64,000 nucleotides of DNA from Molossus alvarezi (lineage: Eukaryota > Chordata > Mammalia > Chiroptera > Molossidae), in contig CM073898.1 of the NCBI GenBank assembly GCA_037176705.1, forward strand, positions 35,529,488-35,593,487, read 5' to 3'. Shown in pieces: positions 47,220 to 58,319 of the stretch. The position numbers and the translations under genes are program-made. The notes beneath the pieces were generated by a model. That model had not been told where the DNA came from. It made no database searches and worked only from the letters and a program-made list of their open reading frames with translations. Position 1 is the stretch's first letter; each line of letters opens with the position of its first letter.

Positions 47220-47640
47220 TCATCAGTGTTTGTCTACCCTTTCCTGTCACTCACCTGGACTACATGTTTCTGACCTTGAATATAGGTTGGACTCTGAGGC
47301 TAGTTTTTGCCATTGGAATATGAGAGAAAGTGATATGTGTCAAAAGATGCTGTCTTTTCTCTCTTTCTTCCCCTCCCCTTCTTCTTACTACCCCCCTCTC
47401 TTGCCAATCAGATGTATATTATCCAAAAGAAGATTCTAGAGACCTGGAGGCCATTAGATGAAAGGAATCTACGTCCCTGAATCAAGGACCAATGAGAGTC
47501 TGCTCCCCACTACAACTATATCCTCCCAGCCTTCACCGGACGATCACATAAGTGAGAACCAAAACTTTCTGAGTTCTGGAGTTGATGGTTGTAGTAGCTG
47601 GAATACAGCAATCAGCATGCCCTGAGTGACAGAGGGGCAC
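47220..47640 (+). mobile_element. Probable ancient LTR fragment
   Basis: 'tttgccattggaatatgaga' then 'gaaagtgatatgtgtcaaaa', 'ctggaggccattagatgaaa', 'ggaatctacgtccctgaatc' and 'cataagtgagaaccaaaact' follows the order of a common mammalian LTR-type repeat (ccaatggaatgtgag-agaagtgatgtgtg ... ggagcctgggtccctgaat ... gtgagagaaataaact). It is diverged with unclear ends. Confidence 0.45.
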
Positions 47641-47799
47641 ACGTTCTATGAAGGAACTTAATTACATTATAAACTTTAGAGATATATTTGATTAGACTTA
47701 TTTTATGGTTGAGAGGTATCTAATGTATTCCTTTTGTTTCAGAGGATTAAAATAGGATGGTTAAAGGGAAGCTTTCTTAATATGATTAAAAAAAAAAAA
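47641..47799. other. Unassigned short stretch
   Basis: Ends in an A13 run near 47790. Confidence 0.4.
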
Positions 47800-48018
47800 A
47801 AGACCAAAAACCTACACAAGCATACTCAATGGTGAAATATTAAAAGTAAGAAAACTGGTGTCTTCTATCACCACTTTAATTCATTAAGTTACTCAAGATC
47901 CCAGCTAGTATTATAAACTAAGAAAAGGAAATGAAAAAGCCTAAGGATTACAATGGTTATTAAAAAAAAACAAAAACAAAAAAAACAAAACTGCCATCAT
48001 TCATACACAACCTGATTA

Positions 48019-48246
48019 TACAGGGGTGGGCAAAAGTAGGTAAACAACTCTGTGCCAAAGTGTGTTTGACTACAGCAAGTAGATGACAAGAATGTGTAAA
48101 TAACTGAGCCGGCAATCTGAGCACATACGAGATTCCAAAGTGCACTGTGACATTCTGTTGAGTTCACAAAGCTACTATACTAATCATCACCTACATGTTT
48201 TTTTTTCATATGAACAGCCGTGGACCTACTTTTGCTCACCTCTGTA
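48019..48246. mobile_element. Mariner-type MITE inside L1, TA target site
   Basis: The element spans 48021-48244. The left end is CAGGGGTGGGCAAAAGTAGG and the right end is the complement of CAGAGGTGAGCAAAAGTAGG, so the inverted repeats differ at two of 20 positions. TA flanks both sides (48019-48020 and 48245-48246), as expected for Tc1/mariner. At 224 bp it has no transposase. Removing it restores L1 ORF2 order. Confidence 0.88.
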
Positions 48247-48350
48247 TATTGAACAATCCAAAGAAGATTTACAAACTATTAAAATTAATAACGAATCTGG
48301 CTAAGTTGCTGGGTATTAAGTCAATATAGCAAAACCAACTGTATTTCTAC

Positions 48351-48924
48351 TGATGGAGGCACTCAACAATTTCCTCAGCTTGAGTTGTCTCTGCCTCAAA
48401 ACCCTTGACCGCCTTCTCATCTCCGCCTTTATAGAACCCAGATGGTCTAACCATGCAAGTCTCTTCTTAGAGCATTTGTTTTAGAAAACTTGTAATTGCA
48501 AATTATTTCTTTGCCTGTTTGAGATGTACATCTTTTTTAAAGCCTCTTGCCAGATTTACTACCCAGGGCTTTCTCAAGGATGGGGAAGCCAACTCTTTGA
48601 AATCTAATCACCAAGTAAAATATTGCCCATATCTCCCCATCTCCATGTGAGGGTGGGAGCCTAAATTCGGTGGGCACTTTGCTCCAAGTTGTAAATACAC
48701 CAACTGTTATGATGATATGACTAAGTTTATAGTTTCTCAGGGTAGGCCAAACAACAAAACAGATGGCCCACGATCCCCCCATCCCAGCTATTAAAAACTC
48801 TCCCACACAACTCAGTGGAGATGAACTTAGACTGCATTCTGACTGCATTGTTTCATGTACTGCAATAGCTTTGAAGAGTCTTCCTCACCCGTTTTAATTT
48901 TTCAGGTGCCATTTTTATTTGACA
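48351..48924 (+). mobile_element. Unnamed LTR-like repeat, copy 2, inside L1
   Basis: It starts TGATGGAGGC and ends TTTGACA (TG...CA). It aligns with 14206-14767 through 'cttagagcatttgttttaga', 'aattgcaaattatttctttg', 'gtgggagcctaa', 'ccagctattaaaaactctcc' and the shared 3' end. CTAC (48347-48350) and CTAT (48925-48928) fit a 4-bp TSD, and the L1 sequence resumes after it. It is 574 bp long with no internal retroviral part, so it is a solo LTR. Confidence 0.72.
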
Positions 48925-49320
48925 CTATAAAACCAGCAAAGCATAGAAAATGAAGTTTAAAAGTACCATCTACAACAGCATAAAAAACATCAAATACTTA
49001 GGACTAAATATTGAAAAGATATGCAGGGCATTTGCACAAACATCTAAAATAATTCCTGATTAAAGCCGTAAAAGTTTGATGATACACCATGTTCATGTAC
49101 TGGAAGACTCAGGAGTCTAAAGATGTAAATGCCCCTCAAATTCATCTGTAGGTTCAATGTGATCCCAATCAAAATCCTAGCAAAACATTTTAGAGATACT
49201 GATAAGCTGATTTTCAAAGGAAAATCCAAAGGGCCTGAAATAGTTAATCATAATATATAACTATGATAGGTTCACCTTCTGTAAGCATATTGTACTTCAA
49301 TAAAAATTAAAAATGAAAAG

Positions 49321-50850
49321 GTAAATACAAAGCACAAAAACACATTATTTCAAAGCTTAGGAAAAAAGACTTCTAAAGTTTGAACTACCTTCCCCTATAG
49401 CAGACCAGGATTTAGAAGTCAGCGTTTAAAAAGAAATAAAAGAAAAACACTAAGAAAAATAGCAGATCCTTATTTTATACAATAGATATAAATAGACATA
49501 GTCAATGGCAAATGCTATTTTCTCAACAATGCATCAAAACTGCATTAATTGCATTCAATTTATCTTAATTCAGTAATGATTTCTAGCAATCCAAATTTTC
49601 ACATGCCAATGCATATTTAACAGTAGCTAAATTAAAAACAACAACAGTAGCTAAATGAGGACTTAAAAAGAACTTGAGGAATGATCTTTCAAATAAACCT
49701 ATGTTATTCAAAGTTTTCATTTTGTGATCAAAGTGGCTTCAGCTGCAACTTCTATTAAAAAAAAAGTCATTATTTACTTTTGAAGAAATACAATTTGATT
49801 ACCTAGCTACTAATAATTGGTTTCTCTCCCTCTCTTAGAATAAAGGTGCAAAATAAGTATAACTCACATAAATTATTTCCAGATTTTTAAAATAAAAGAT
49901 CTACCGCTGATCCTAACACATTGGTCTAAGAAAGCACATTACACAGATGCATACATAAAAAACAAAATTATTTAGTTCTACAACCATATTCCTACTTTCT
50001 ACTGACTACTTGTTTTCTTCTCTAGGTGATCATAAAAAAAGAAATGAAAATTAATTTTTAAGTATAAAATATCCACCTGGCTTTACCACAAATGTTCATC
50101 TAACATCCACCACCCCCCATAACATAACTGTCAGAAGTATTTATTAAGTATTTATTTTCCCCTAGCATGTATATTCATTTCACAGTATTTTTAGTATTAT
50201 TTGATTTCTTAAACTTCTACTGGCATAGGTTAATATGCAATGCATATTTGTTTTCACAGATTACTGACACAGAATACCATGCCATAGAAAATGAATCCTT
50301 GCAAATGGATTTGACTCTGTGTTACAAAAGAGTAAACATCAATGTAAGAAACATTTAATAAGTTCCCATTTGGGTGAGTGGAGAGCTTCAGGCATTTTAG
50401 ACTATGTAACATCAAATTAGAATAGTTTACAAGCCATGACTACAAATTCTCAGATAAATACATGTGAAGCAACTAAGGATCCTTTCAGTGTGTCTCAGCA
50501 GCACAACTGAATAGCACTGACTGCATACCAAATATTGTCATTAAATGAGCTGATCTGTGTTCACTACGTTTCTGGAAAACCTGAATGTCTGAGTGAGCGC
50601 TAAAAGAAGTCATCAGCTTTGCAATCGCTCTCAAACAGGTACAAGCTGAAGACCACTCACTCCTCATGAACATATTTTTAAAAACAAAGAAGAATGAGCT
50701 GGATTTGGAAGAAAATGAATTAGGAGTCACTGAAATTTTTAAAAATGCACTGGAAGCTTAGGTTACCACTTATATCAAATAAGTATATACAACTCTCCCA
50801 AAGACAAATAGGTATGTTAAACTGGGAACTCCCTACATTCTTTTAAATTG
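49321..50850. other. Unassigned AT-rich DNA
   Basis: No gene or named repeat is seen. Confidence 0.4.
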
Positions 50851-51044
50851 AAAGTCTCTCCAAAGAACTTATATAGATAGATGCACAACCAGTGGACACA
50901 GACAATAATGTGGTGAAGGCCTGGAGTGATGGGCGGGAGTGGGGTGGAAGGGAGTGGGGTGGAAGGGGTCAATGAGGAAAAATAGGGGAGACATCTGTAA
51001 TACTTTCAACAATAAAGATAAGTTGTTTTTTTTAAAGTCTCTCC
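50851..51044 (+). mobile_element. 5'-truncated bat L1 3' end with 11-bp TSD
   Basis: The insert (50862-51033) reads 'accagtggacacagacaata', 'atgtggtgaaggcctggag', G-rich 'gggcgggagtggggtgg' with a short tandem duplication, 'gacatctgtaatactttcaa' and 'caataaagat', then an impure tail. This matches, in inverse complement, the element at 57624-57826. The TSD AAAGTCTCTCC is exact at 50851-50861 and 51034-51044. It is only about 170 bp long. Confidence 0.88.
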
Positions 51045-51159
51045 TTCAGTAATTTAATAAAGAATAAGTCTCTGCAAACTAACATCCAAGGACATCTGCC
51101 GGTTATGATTAAGTGCAAATTTCAGAACTGTATATACTAAGACTCCATTTGTTAAAACA

Positions 51160-51202
51160 ACGTGTGTGCTTGTTTGTGCGTGTGTGTGTATGTGTGTGTG
51201 TG
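51160..51202. repeat. TG-rich microsatellite
   Basis: An imperfect TG/TGTG repeat ('gtgtgcttgtttgtgcgtg...tgtgtgtg'). Confidence 0.85.
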
Positions 51203-51439
51203 TTATTTATATGTTCAGTAACATTTCTGGAATGTAACACTACAGAGTTTTGAGACAAGATATATGAGGGTGGGGGTTTAGAGAGAATAAATAACTTTCA
51301 CTTTTTCACACAATTTGAAAATCTGAAATACGAAATCACTTCTATGTGTGGCTTAAATGTAAATACTTTGTGTAGATACCAAGTATTGCTATATTCCCCT
51401 CTCCTCAGAACGCCGCTTTCCAAAGTGTTTTTTACTTCT

Positions 51440-52230
51440 ATGTGTTTTTTTACTTCAACAAGTTTTATTGTGGTAAAATATATATAAACATTTGTTATTT
51501 TTACCATTTTAAGTGTACAATTCGGTGGCATGTATTACCTTCACACTGTTATGCAACCATCATTAACTATCCATTTCCAAAATGTTTTCTCACCCAAACA
51601 GTAATTCCGCAGTCATGGACAATAACACCCACTGGCCCCTCCCTCTCAGATTCTGATCATCTGCCATTTACTTTCTGTTTTGATGAATTTGTCTATGCTG
51701 GATAAATCATATAATTGGATACCTACTATTTTCCCCAAATCGTCCACCAATGCCAGCTCCCAGAGGAGCTGCACATTCCTACCAGACATGTATGAGGACT
51801 CCACTTATTTCGTTCCTTAATTTCTTTCTGTAATGTTTTACTGTGAATAGACATAATTTTACTACTTCTTTCCAGTTTGTATGTATTTTATTTATTTTCC
51901 CTAATTTCTCAGGTTAGAACTTTAGGTACAAAATGCGTAGCAGTGGTGAAATTGGATATCCTGCCTTTCCCTGACCTTAGCTGAACACTTTTAGTTTCAC
52001 CACTGAATATGATGTTAGCTGTGGTTGGTTTGTTTGTTTTTTTCCCCAGTAAGGCCTCTTCTCATGTTGAAGTTCCTTTTTTTCCTAGTGTTTTTTCCCT
52101 GTGTTTTATTAATGTGCATTACATTGACTGATGTTCTTATGCTGACCACCCTTGCATTCATAATTGAACATCCACTTGGTTGCTATAAATCTTTAACTTT
52201 TCCAGAGTCCTGAAAATTTGGTTCAACAGT
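51440..52230 (-). mobile_element. Old L1 remnant, minus strand (3' UTR and ORF2)
   Basis: The left part is antisense L1 3' UTR: 'tttattgtggtaaaatatat', 'ccattttaagtgtacaattc', 'ggtggcatgtattaccttca' and 'ttatgcaaccatcattaact'. The middle has 'ggagctgcacattcctacca'. The right part (51900-52200) is antisense ORF2: 'tggtgaaattggatatcctg', 'accactgaatatgatgttag', 'gtgcattacattgactgatg' and 'cacccttgcattcataattg'. Multiple stops and gaps show it is inactive. Confidence 0.82.
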
Positions 52231-52434
52231 TCATTGCTGTGTTTTGATGCTTTCCTGGGAGAAGAGAGCATGGAGCTAGCCCACTCCACTGTTTACTTTT
52301 CTCGGTCACATTAGTTATCATAATTACCACTGTACCTAGTATATCTTTTTCTGCACTTTATGATCTACTGTTCAAGGTCAAAGTCTTTTTTAGTCATACC
52401 AGTCCAATGATTATTTTAAATATTTAAATATAAT

Positions 52435-52585
52435 CATTGTGATTCTGAGGAAATCATTTTACATCTCTTAGACTCAGATTTCTTGTTTGAGAAATGCACC
52501 TACTTATAGAATAGAATCTACGCCATATGATGAGATTATGAAGATAAAGTATTTCACTCAATATTAGCTAATAGCAATCTTAACA
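52435..52585 (+). mobile_element. MIR fragment
   Basis: 'gaggaaatcattttacatct' then 'cttagactcagatttcttgt' and 'gatgagattatgaagataaa' loosely follows MIR (gcaagtcacttaacctctctgagcctcagtttcctcat ... ttgtgaggattaaatg). Weak. Confidence 0.45.
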
Positions 52586-54076
52586 ATAACAGTTGTGTAG
52601 ATACTCAATCTCTTAGTTCACTGATTTTTCATTATTTAAGTTCTTTAGGGTACATTTTAAATGTAAGAGATCTGAGGAAAAACATGAAAATGGCAAAAAT
52701 ATAATTGTGCCAGAAAGGAATTTACTGTATTGTAGGTAACACAGTAAGGTTATTGCACTATGTGAAATACATGAATATTTTGATATGGTTACTAGAACCA
52801 TTTATTTAGGTTTCCCAAAAAGATAGAAGTTTCTTCTTTTCTCTCTAAAGAATTACAAATTCTTGGCATGTGGGGGTGTACCTTTCTTATTTTCGCCTAT
52901 ACCAAGAGTGGAAGCCAGACTGGGCATATTGCTGGAGAATATGTATTCATGTCTTGAATTCCCAATATTTGACATTGGTAGCCTTGTAGGAAGTGAATAT
53001 GAGCTATTCAGGACCAAATTATTTCTTAAAGAAAATACAGCAATATCTCAGGAAAATTTAAAACTCTATGACAATTTGAAACAGGAACATACAATGCTGT
53101 CTTACATTAAGTTGGGATAGAAACTCATGGGCTTTAACAGCATTCATTAAATAAAGTTTACCAGCTGAAAACACTGCCTCTTTAAAAATATAGTATGATT
53201 TTTTTTCTATGAAGTGAAGAACAGCAATTGGTAGGGGAGCAAAAATTCTGTCTTATATTCAGTGTCTGGAAAGTAAACATATGCTCAATGTTTTCATTCT
53301 CTGGTTTATTCAAAATAATTTATTTATTGAAAAAAAAGATCATAAAATAATTCAGAATCTTTTACAAAGGAGATTGTTTTTAAAGAGATTTAAAAACAAT
53401 ATTAAATGAGACTTTGGTTTCAGTATCTAATATTACTAAGAAAAGTAAACTTCCCATAAAGCAACACTCAGTAACTACAGCACCCTTGCAAGGTGATACA
53501 AAAAGTCTCATCTTTATGCACCACAGTTTTATAAAATCTATCATACTGATGTGAAAGTATGCACTATTCTTTCTGGTCTGCTATGACATCCAAATACATA
53601 GACATTATTAACTATAACCAAGGGCTCACTTATTGCCAGTCAAGAAAGTTATGTCTTAAATCCATGTGTAAAATTAAAATGAGGTGTTAAACACTTAAGC
53701 TTGCTCACCATAAATTACCAAAAATGAAAACAAACGATGCCAACCTTGCTGATAGTCTTATTTCAAACATAAATGAAACATTAATACCTACTTATTTTCA
53801 ACAACTATTTTGTGATAGAATAAAGAAAACTAATCAAAGTGCTATGATAATCCCATAGTAAAAACTTCCACAATAAAATCCCTTTGGTCCCAAAGCACAT
53901 AAAACTCTGACACTATTAAGTGAAAATAAAGTTGTCTTAAGAGACTTGAAGAACATACCTGCTGATACCAGCAGTGAGCATCACAAACAATTCCTATGGT
54001 GGACTCAACTGGAAAGAAAATAGATTTTATTCCATTTAAATATGTTTGATGATGGTATTTGAAAATGATCTATATC
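52586..54076. other. Unassigned AT-rich DNA
   Basis: No named repeat or gene is seen. The open frame 52863-53120 has no domain. Confidence 0.4.
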
Positions 54077-54296
54077 AAGAACGCTTGGGCCGTGGCCTGT
54101 GTGGCTCAGTTGGTTGGTCATCTCCTGTGCACTGAATGAAAGGTTGCCGATTTGAATCCAGGTCAGGGCACTTGCCCGGGTTTTGGGCTGGATCCCCTGT
54201 GGGGGGCATGCAAGAGGTAGCAGATCGATGTTTGGCTTTCACATGGATATTTCTCTCTTGTCTGAAAAAGTCTTTAAAAAAAAAAGAACTCTTGGG
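54077..54296 (+). mobile_element. Ves SINE, older type, 13-bp TSD
   Basis: The head 'ccgtggcctgtgtggctcag' is at about 54090. The body 'aggtcagggcacttgcccgg' and 'gggggcatgcaagaggtagc' leads to a shortened CT tract and 'tgaaaaagtctttaaaaaaa'. The TSD is AAGAACGCTTGGG at 54077-54089 and AAGAACTCTTGGG at 54284-54296, with one mismatch. Confidence 0.92.
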
Positions 54297-56449
54297 AAAG
54301 TTTATGACTGTTTTTATGCCCAGAATGTGTTAACTGTAAATGTTTCTGCATATTGATGAAATATAAATTAATATATATGTGTGTGTGTATATATATTACA
54401 TACATATAATTCTTTGTCTAAACAATTTACTTTATTCCAAAATAAAGTTATAAGGACTAACTAAAGTTATAAGGACATTTTAGATAATTACCTCTCCTCA
54501 ACTCTTTAAAGGAAAAATTAAAAGACAAAATAAAATATCTCAGAGAATGAAACTCATAGACTAAATATAAAGAACACTGTAATTTGCTTTGGAATAAGCT
54601 TCTGATATTGGTTTTAACTAAAATAGAGATTTTTATTTGATCATTTTATAGACTAGTAAATTTTATTTGATCATTTTATAGACTGTGACAATGCTGACAT
54701 AACTGATGTAAAACCACACGCACAGGTGTTCACCCAAACACGTTTAGGAATGGCTATTGGGCTTGTACTAAAAATAAAGCAGAAAGCATACAGAAATGAG
54801 AAGCATAACAGGGAGCAAGGTGATGGGGAAATAAAGGTAGAAATTTGCTTAAATTCTTCAACATATATTGTCAAATTTTTATCTAATGGGTTCTTTTGCA
54901 AGCCAATAAGATAATGGTTTGAAAAAAGCTCTGGAAAATTCTGAGGCCAAATGTTTTATTATTTTTTTCTATAATGGCCTAGTTTCTATTCAAATACATT
55001 CTGCCAGTTTTAAAAAGATTATTTTTTATTTTGGTACACAATTATACAGGGAATACATTATACAAAACTCTCATAAGATTTGAGGTATCAAAAATTAAGA
55101 ACAAAAAGAAATTATGAATATTTGAAGGCCTGAGGGAAGTTTTGTTGCTTGGAAACAGATTATTGAAGTCCATGTTTTATCAACAGTTACTTGGGTTGCT
55201 GGGTAGGAGTGTTTGTGTGAAATAGACAATATGTCCATCTAAGAAACAGTAAGCCCACTGAACAGTCAAGAGACATTTGCTCATATTCTGCCTGGCAAGT
55301 TTTAAATATCTTTTGAGGAACCATTTTTATTTTATTCCCCTTTTTTTTTCTGTCTCTAATGAAAGCTACATTGTTTTTTAGAGGACCTACGGTCTATAAT
55401 ATCCAAAGAAATAAATTATGATTAAAACCTTCATCAATTCACAAATATGTGTTTCTGTAATATGTACAGGATTGACCTAGTGTATCTGTGTGCCTTTCTT
55501 CAAGAAAAATAGTCAGTTGAACACCAAAGAATTTTCAGAATATGCTAAAACTGGAACGAGGGCTATGATAGAAAATAGGGGTTTAAATCAGTACTTGTTA
55601 CTTTATTACCACAGTGTGTGGTAATAATCACTTATCAGACCACATTTTTCTTGCAAAATTAATATAAAATTATCTAAGAATAAATGCTTCTAGCCTCATT
55701 TTATTCAGATCTATATTTTAAGTATCCCAAGAGATGTATTTGGTCAACTCCAATTTTGCTAGATTGTTCTCCATTACTAAATAGAATTCTGGGGTTGGGA
55801 AATTCTTGCATTGCCCCTGTAATTTATCCAAGCGAATACTGCAGTCTACTTTATTTGCTCGAATTTTCAGGGTTTATATAAAAACTAGGCAATTACACAT
55901 TTTTAACAGGAATATCAGATATAATTGGCTATTTAACACTATCTTATTGAGAAAACTAATAGGATTTGTAAATAATAAAAATAGTAATAGCATTGGAATA
56001 TTCTCCTGCCCCAAAAAGTGAGTGACTGTTAGAACAACTCTCAAAGTGGGCAGACGTTTGAAGGACAGGAAGCTTTGGGGACACCCGGCAGTCTGGTTTC
56101 ATTCTTTTGCATGTGGTCTTCTAATTTTCCCAGCACCATTTATTTGTTTCCTTTCTCCATAGAATTGTACACAGGGAACCTATATAATTTTATTAACCAC
56201 CATCACCCCAATCAATTTACTAACCTCTATTATCCCAATAAACTTAATTTTAAAAAGGCTTTGGAAAAATGTCTCAAACCACTTTGATGGCTTGACTTTA
56301 TTTAGCCTTTTAATATCTGTGAGTTAAAATGATCAGAACCTCGTTCAGAGGTATATTGTTGAAATTCCAATTTGGCACAGATTTTCTTCATAATCTTCAA
56401 TAAGTGCCACATAGTTAACGCTGCCATTGTGTTCCACCAATTCAGTCAT
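54297..56449. other. AT-rich DNA with two local tandem duplications
   Basis: No genes are seen. A TG/TA microsatellite lies at 54370-54400. Two independent short duplications lie at 54443-54476 and 54631-54684. Open frames at 55684-55881 and 55806-56021 have no domains. Confidence 0.4.
54631..54684. repeat. 24-bp exact direct repeat, 30-bp period
   Basis: The same 24 bases begin at 54631 and 54661 (TTTTATTTGATCATTTTATA then GACT), separated by AGTAAA. Confidence 0.95.
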
Positions 56450-56635
56450 TGAAATGTAATGTACAGCACAGGGAATTTACTCCGTAATATAATAACTATA
56501 TACAGTGACAGATGTTTACTAGACTTAGAGGTGACTGCTTTGCAAGGTACATAAATGTTGCATCTCCATGTTGCACATCTGAGACCAATATAATATTGTA
56601 CGTCAACTATAATTAAAAATGAATTTTCAAAAACC
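56450..56635 (+). mobile_element. L1 3' UTR end
   Basis: 'atgtaatgtacagcacaggg' then 'aataactatatacagtgaca', 'gatgtttactagacttagag', 'atgttgcacatctgagacca' and 'atattgtacgtcaactataa' matches the order of an old L1 3' UTR (gtacagcatagggaat ... gtgacagatggtaactagac ... ttgtacacctgaaactaatataatattgtatgtcaact). The A-rich end is eroded. Confidence 0.78.
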
Positions 56636-57612
56636 CCCAAACTTGTGAGAATGAAGACAGAAAAGCACTAAAAAAAGGTATTGTATATTTTTTCTCTATT
56701 TTTACTCCATGCAGCAATTTACCTCAACTTTATAATGAATTCTAGAACTTCCAGAAAAAAAAAATGTGTGAATATTAACCCAATATATTAAAAAAACAAA
56801 ACAAAAAACAAACTTTTAACATTGTAAAAGAGAAAAGGGGGGTGGTCAAGACACAAAGTGTACAGATTGTCAGAAAAGAAAGTCATCAGATTAGGTCAAA
56901 TGACGCTGAATTTTAGTATTCCTTCTGCTTTATCTTTGTCAGAGGTCACGTGCCACACTCAGTGTTAAGAGGAAAGAATATGCCAGGGACTGATGACATA
57001 ATGAATGGCTAAAGAAAAGGGGTTGGGGGCTGGGTGGAGGGATCAGAGCAGAGGGAAAGAGGAAGGGAGAAATGGAAAAGTAACCAAGTCAGGGGAGAGA
57101 GAAAACAGAATAGACAATTTTCCTCGTTTCCTTTCTCTCTCCCTTCATTCCGTACTTCCTTTCTTCCCTCTGTCCCCGTTCCCTCTCTACCACCCTCCTT
57201 CCCCCTCCCTCCTTCTCTCTTTCCACAGGAAATCTTAAAGCATAATAATTGTAACCCATATTAGCGTCAGGAAAAAGAAGTATAATGTTTCTTGCCTTTT
57301 ATACTAAATTCTGTTTTGACAACAGCAGATTCCTAATTGCCCTAACAATGTTGTCTCAATAACCACATAAAATTAGAACAATAACACAGGTACTCTCTTT
57401 TAATTCTGTGGCTTAAGTTTTGTTTCATTTTTGTATGATAATTAGCACAAAACAGTACTTACACACTGTCTCTCACTGAGAAATGGTTTCTCTTGATCTG
57501 ACGGATTCAATAGCTACCTAATGTAAGAATTTGCTTTCCTGTTTTATTATCCTTTCGTGATTGTCACAACATGGAAAAGAATCTGTGTTCAGACTTTCAA
57601 AATTATCTTGAC
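56636..57612. other. Unassigned DNA with purine then pyrimidine block
   Basis: The plus strand is strongly purine-rich at 57003-57115 and strongly pyrimidine-rich at 57118-57229. The two open frames at 57005-57238 and 57034-57264 simply read this biased sequence. No gene is called. Confidence 0.45.
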
Positions 57613-57840
57613 ATGGACTTCTTTATTTTCTTTATCTTTCTTTTTTAAAGTATTACAGATGTCCCCCCTTTTCTCCCCCCTTGATCCCTTCCTCCCCACT
57701 CCTGCCTTCCCCAAACTATTGTCTGTGTCCATTGGCTGTGCATATATGCATATAAGTTCTTTGATTTATCTCTTTCCAACCCCCTCACTCCCTTCCCTCT
57801 GAGGTTTGTCAGTCTGTTCCCTACTTGATATGAACTTCTT
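57613..57840 (-). mobile_element. Truncated bat L1 3' end, minus strand
   Basis: 'attacagatgtccccccttt' then C/T-rich 'ccttgatcccttcctcccca', 'aaactattgtctgtgtccat' and 'gcatatatgcatataagttc' is the complement of the same L1 3' region seen at 50862-51033, extended further 5'. The flank ATGGACTTCTT (57613-57623) recurs as ATGAACTTCTT at 57830-57840 and is the probable TSD. Confidence 0.78.
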
Positions 57841-58090
57841 TTTTTCTTTTTCTTTTTTTTTTGTTTCCTCACCTGAGGACATTTTTCCATTTTTTGTTCA
57901 GGTAGAGTGGGAGGGAGAGAGAGGAACAGAGAGAGAGAGAGAAACATCGACGTGAAAGGAACACATCGAGTGGCTGCCACCCGCACAACCGACCAGGGCC
58001 GGGGACAAACTGCAACCGAGGTACGCGCCCTTAGCGGGAACCGAACCCAGGTCTCTCAGGACCGCAGGCTGATGGTGATATGAACTTCTT
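57827..58090 (-). mobile_element. 5'-truncated Ves SINE in the TSD of an L1
   Basis: Complement of a young Ves: T-rich tail, 'cctcacctgaggacattttt', GA body, 'gcaaccgaggtacgcgccct' and 'ggaccgcaggctgatgg', where it stops. The head complement (...gctgagccaaaccggccagg) is missing. The TSD GATATGAACTTCTT is exact at 57827-57840 and 58077-58090, so the copy was 5'-truncated on insertion. Confidence 0.92.
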
Positions 58091-58319
58091 AAAGCACTGA
58101 GAAAAGTCGACAAACTTCAGTAATCTATTAAGTCTGGATCTTTTGCTCTACCATCACAAATTATATAACCATTCTGTATTTCAACACTAGCAACACAATG
58201 TACACATGGCTATATTTACTCATAAACATATGTCTATAAAGACTTATTAGATATTGGAGCAGCCATGAAGATATGTCAGTTGCCATATGTTACCCAATGT
58301 TCCTTTCAACAACATACTA
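58091..58319. other. Unassigned short stretch
   Basis: Nothing recognisable. Confidence 0.4.

Larger units (their letters stand above)
47800..49320 (+). pseudogene. L1 ORF2 fossil, split by two later insertions
   Basis: Three blocks follow L1 ORF2 order on the plus strand. Block 1 is 47800-48020, with 'cactcaatggtgaaatatta'-like text and 'ctgccatcattcatacacaa', the region after the reverse transcriptase core. Block 2 is 48245-48350 ('aaactattaaaattaataac', 'aagttgctgggtattaagtc'). Block 3 is 48925-49320 ('tagaaaatgaagtttaaaag', 'caatgtgatcccaatcaaaa', 'aaagggcctgaaatagttaa'), ending 'cttcaataaaaattaaaa'. The gaps are filled by a mariner MITE (48021-48244) and an LTR (48351-48924). It has many stops and is inactive. 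Confidence 0.85.

Noticed and set aside
57118..57232. Strong 3' splice acceptor (long pyrimidine tract plus CAG)
   Set aside because: The tract is part of a long purine/pyrimidine-biased block and no following coding frame or donor is evident. Kept only as a finding.
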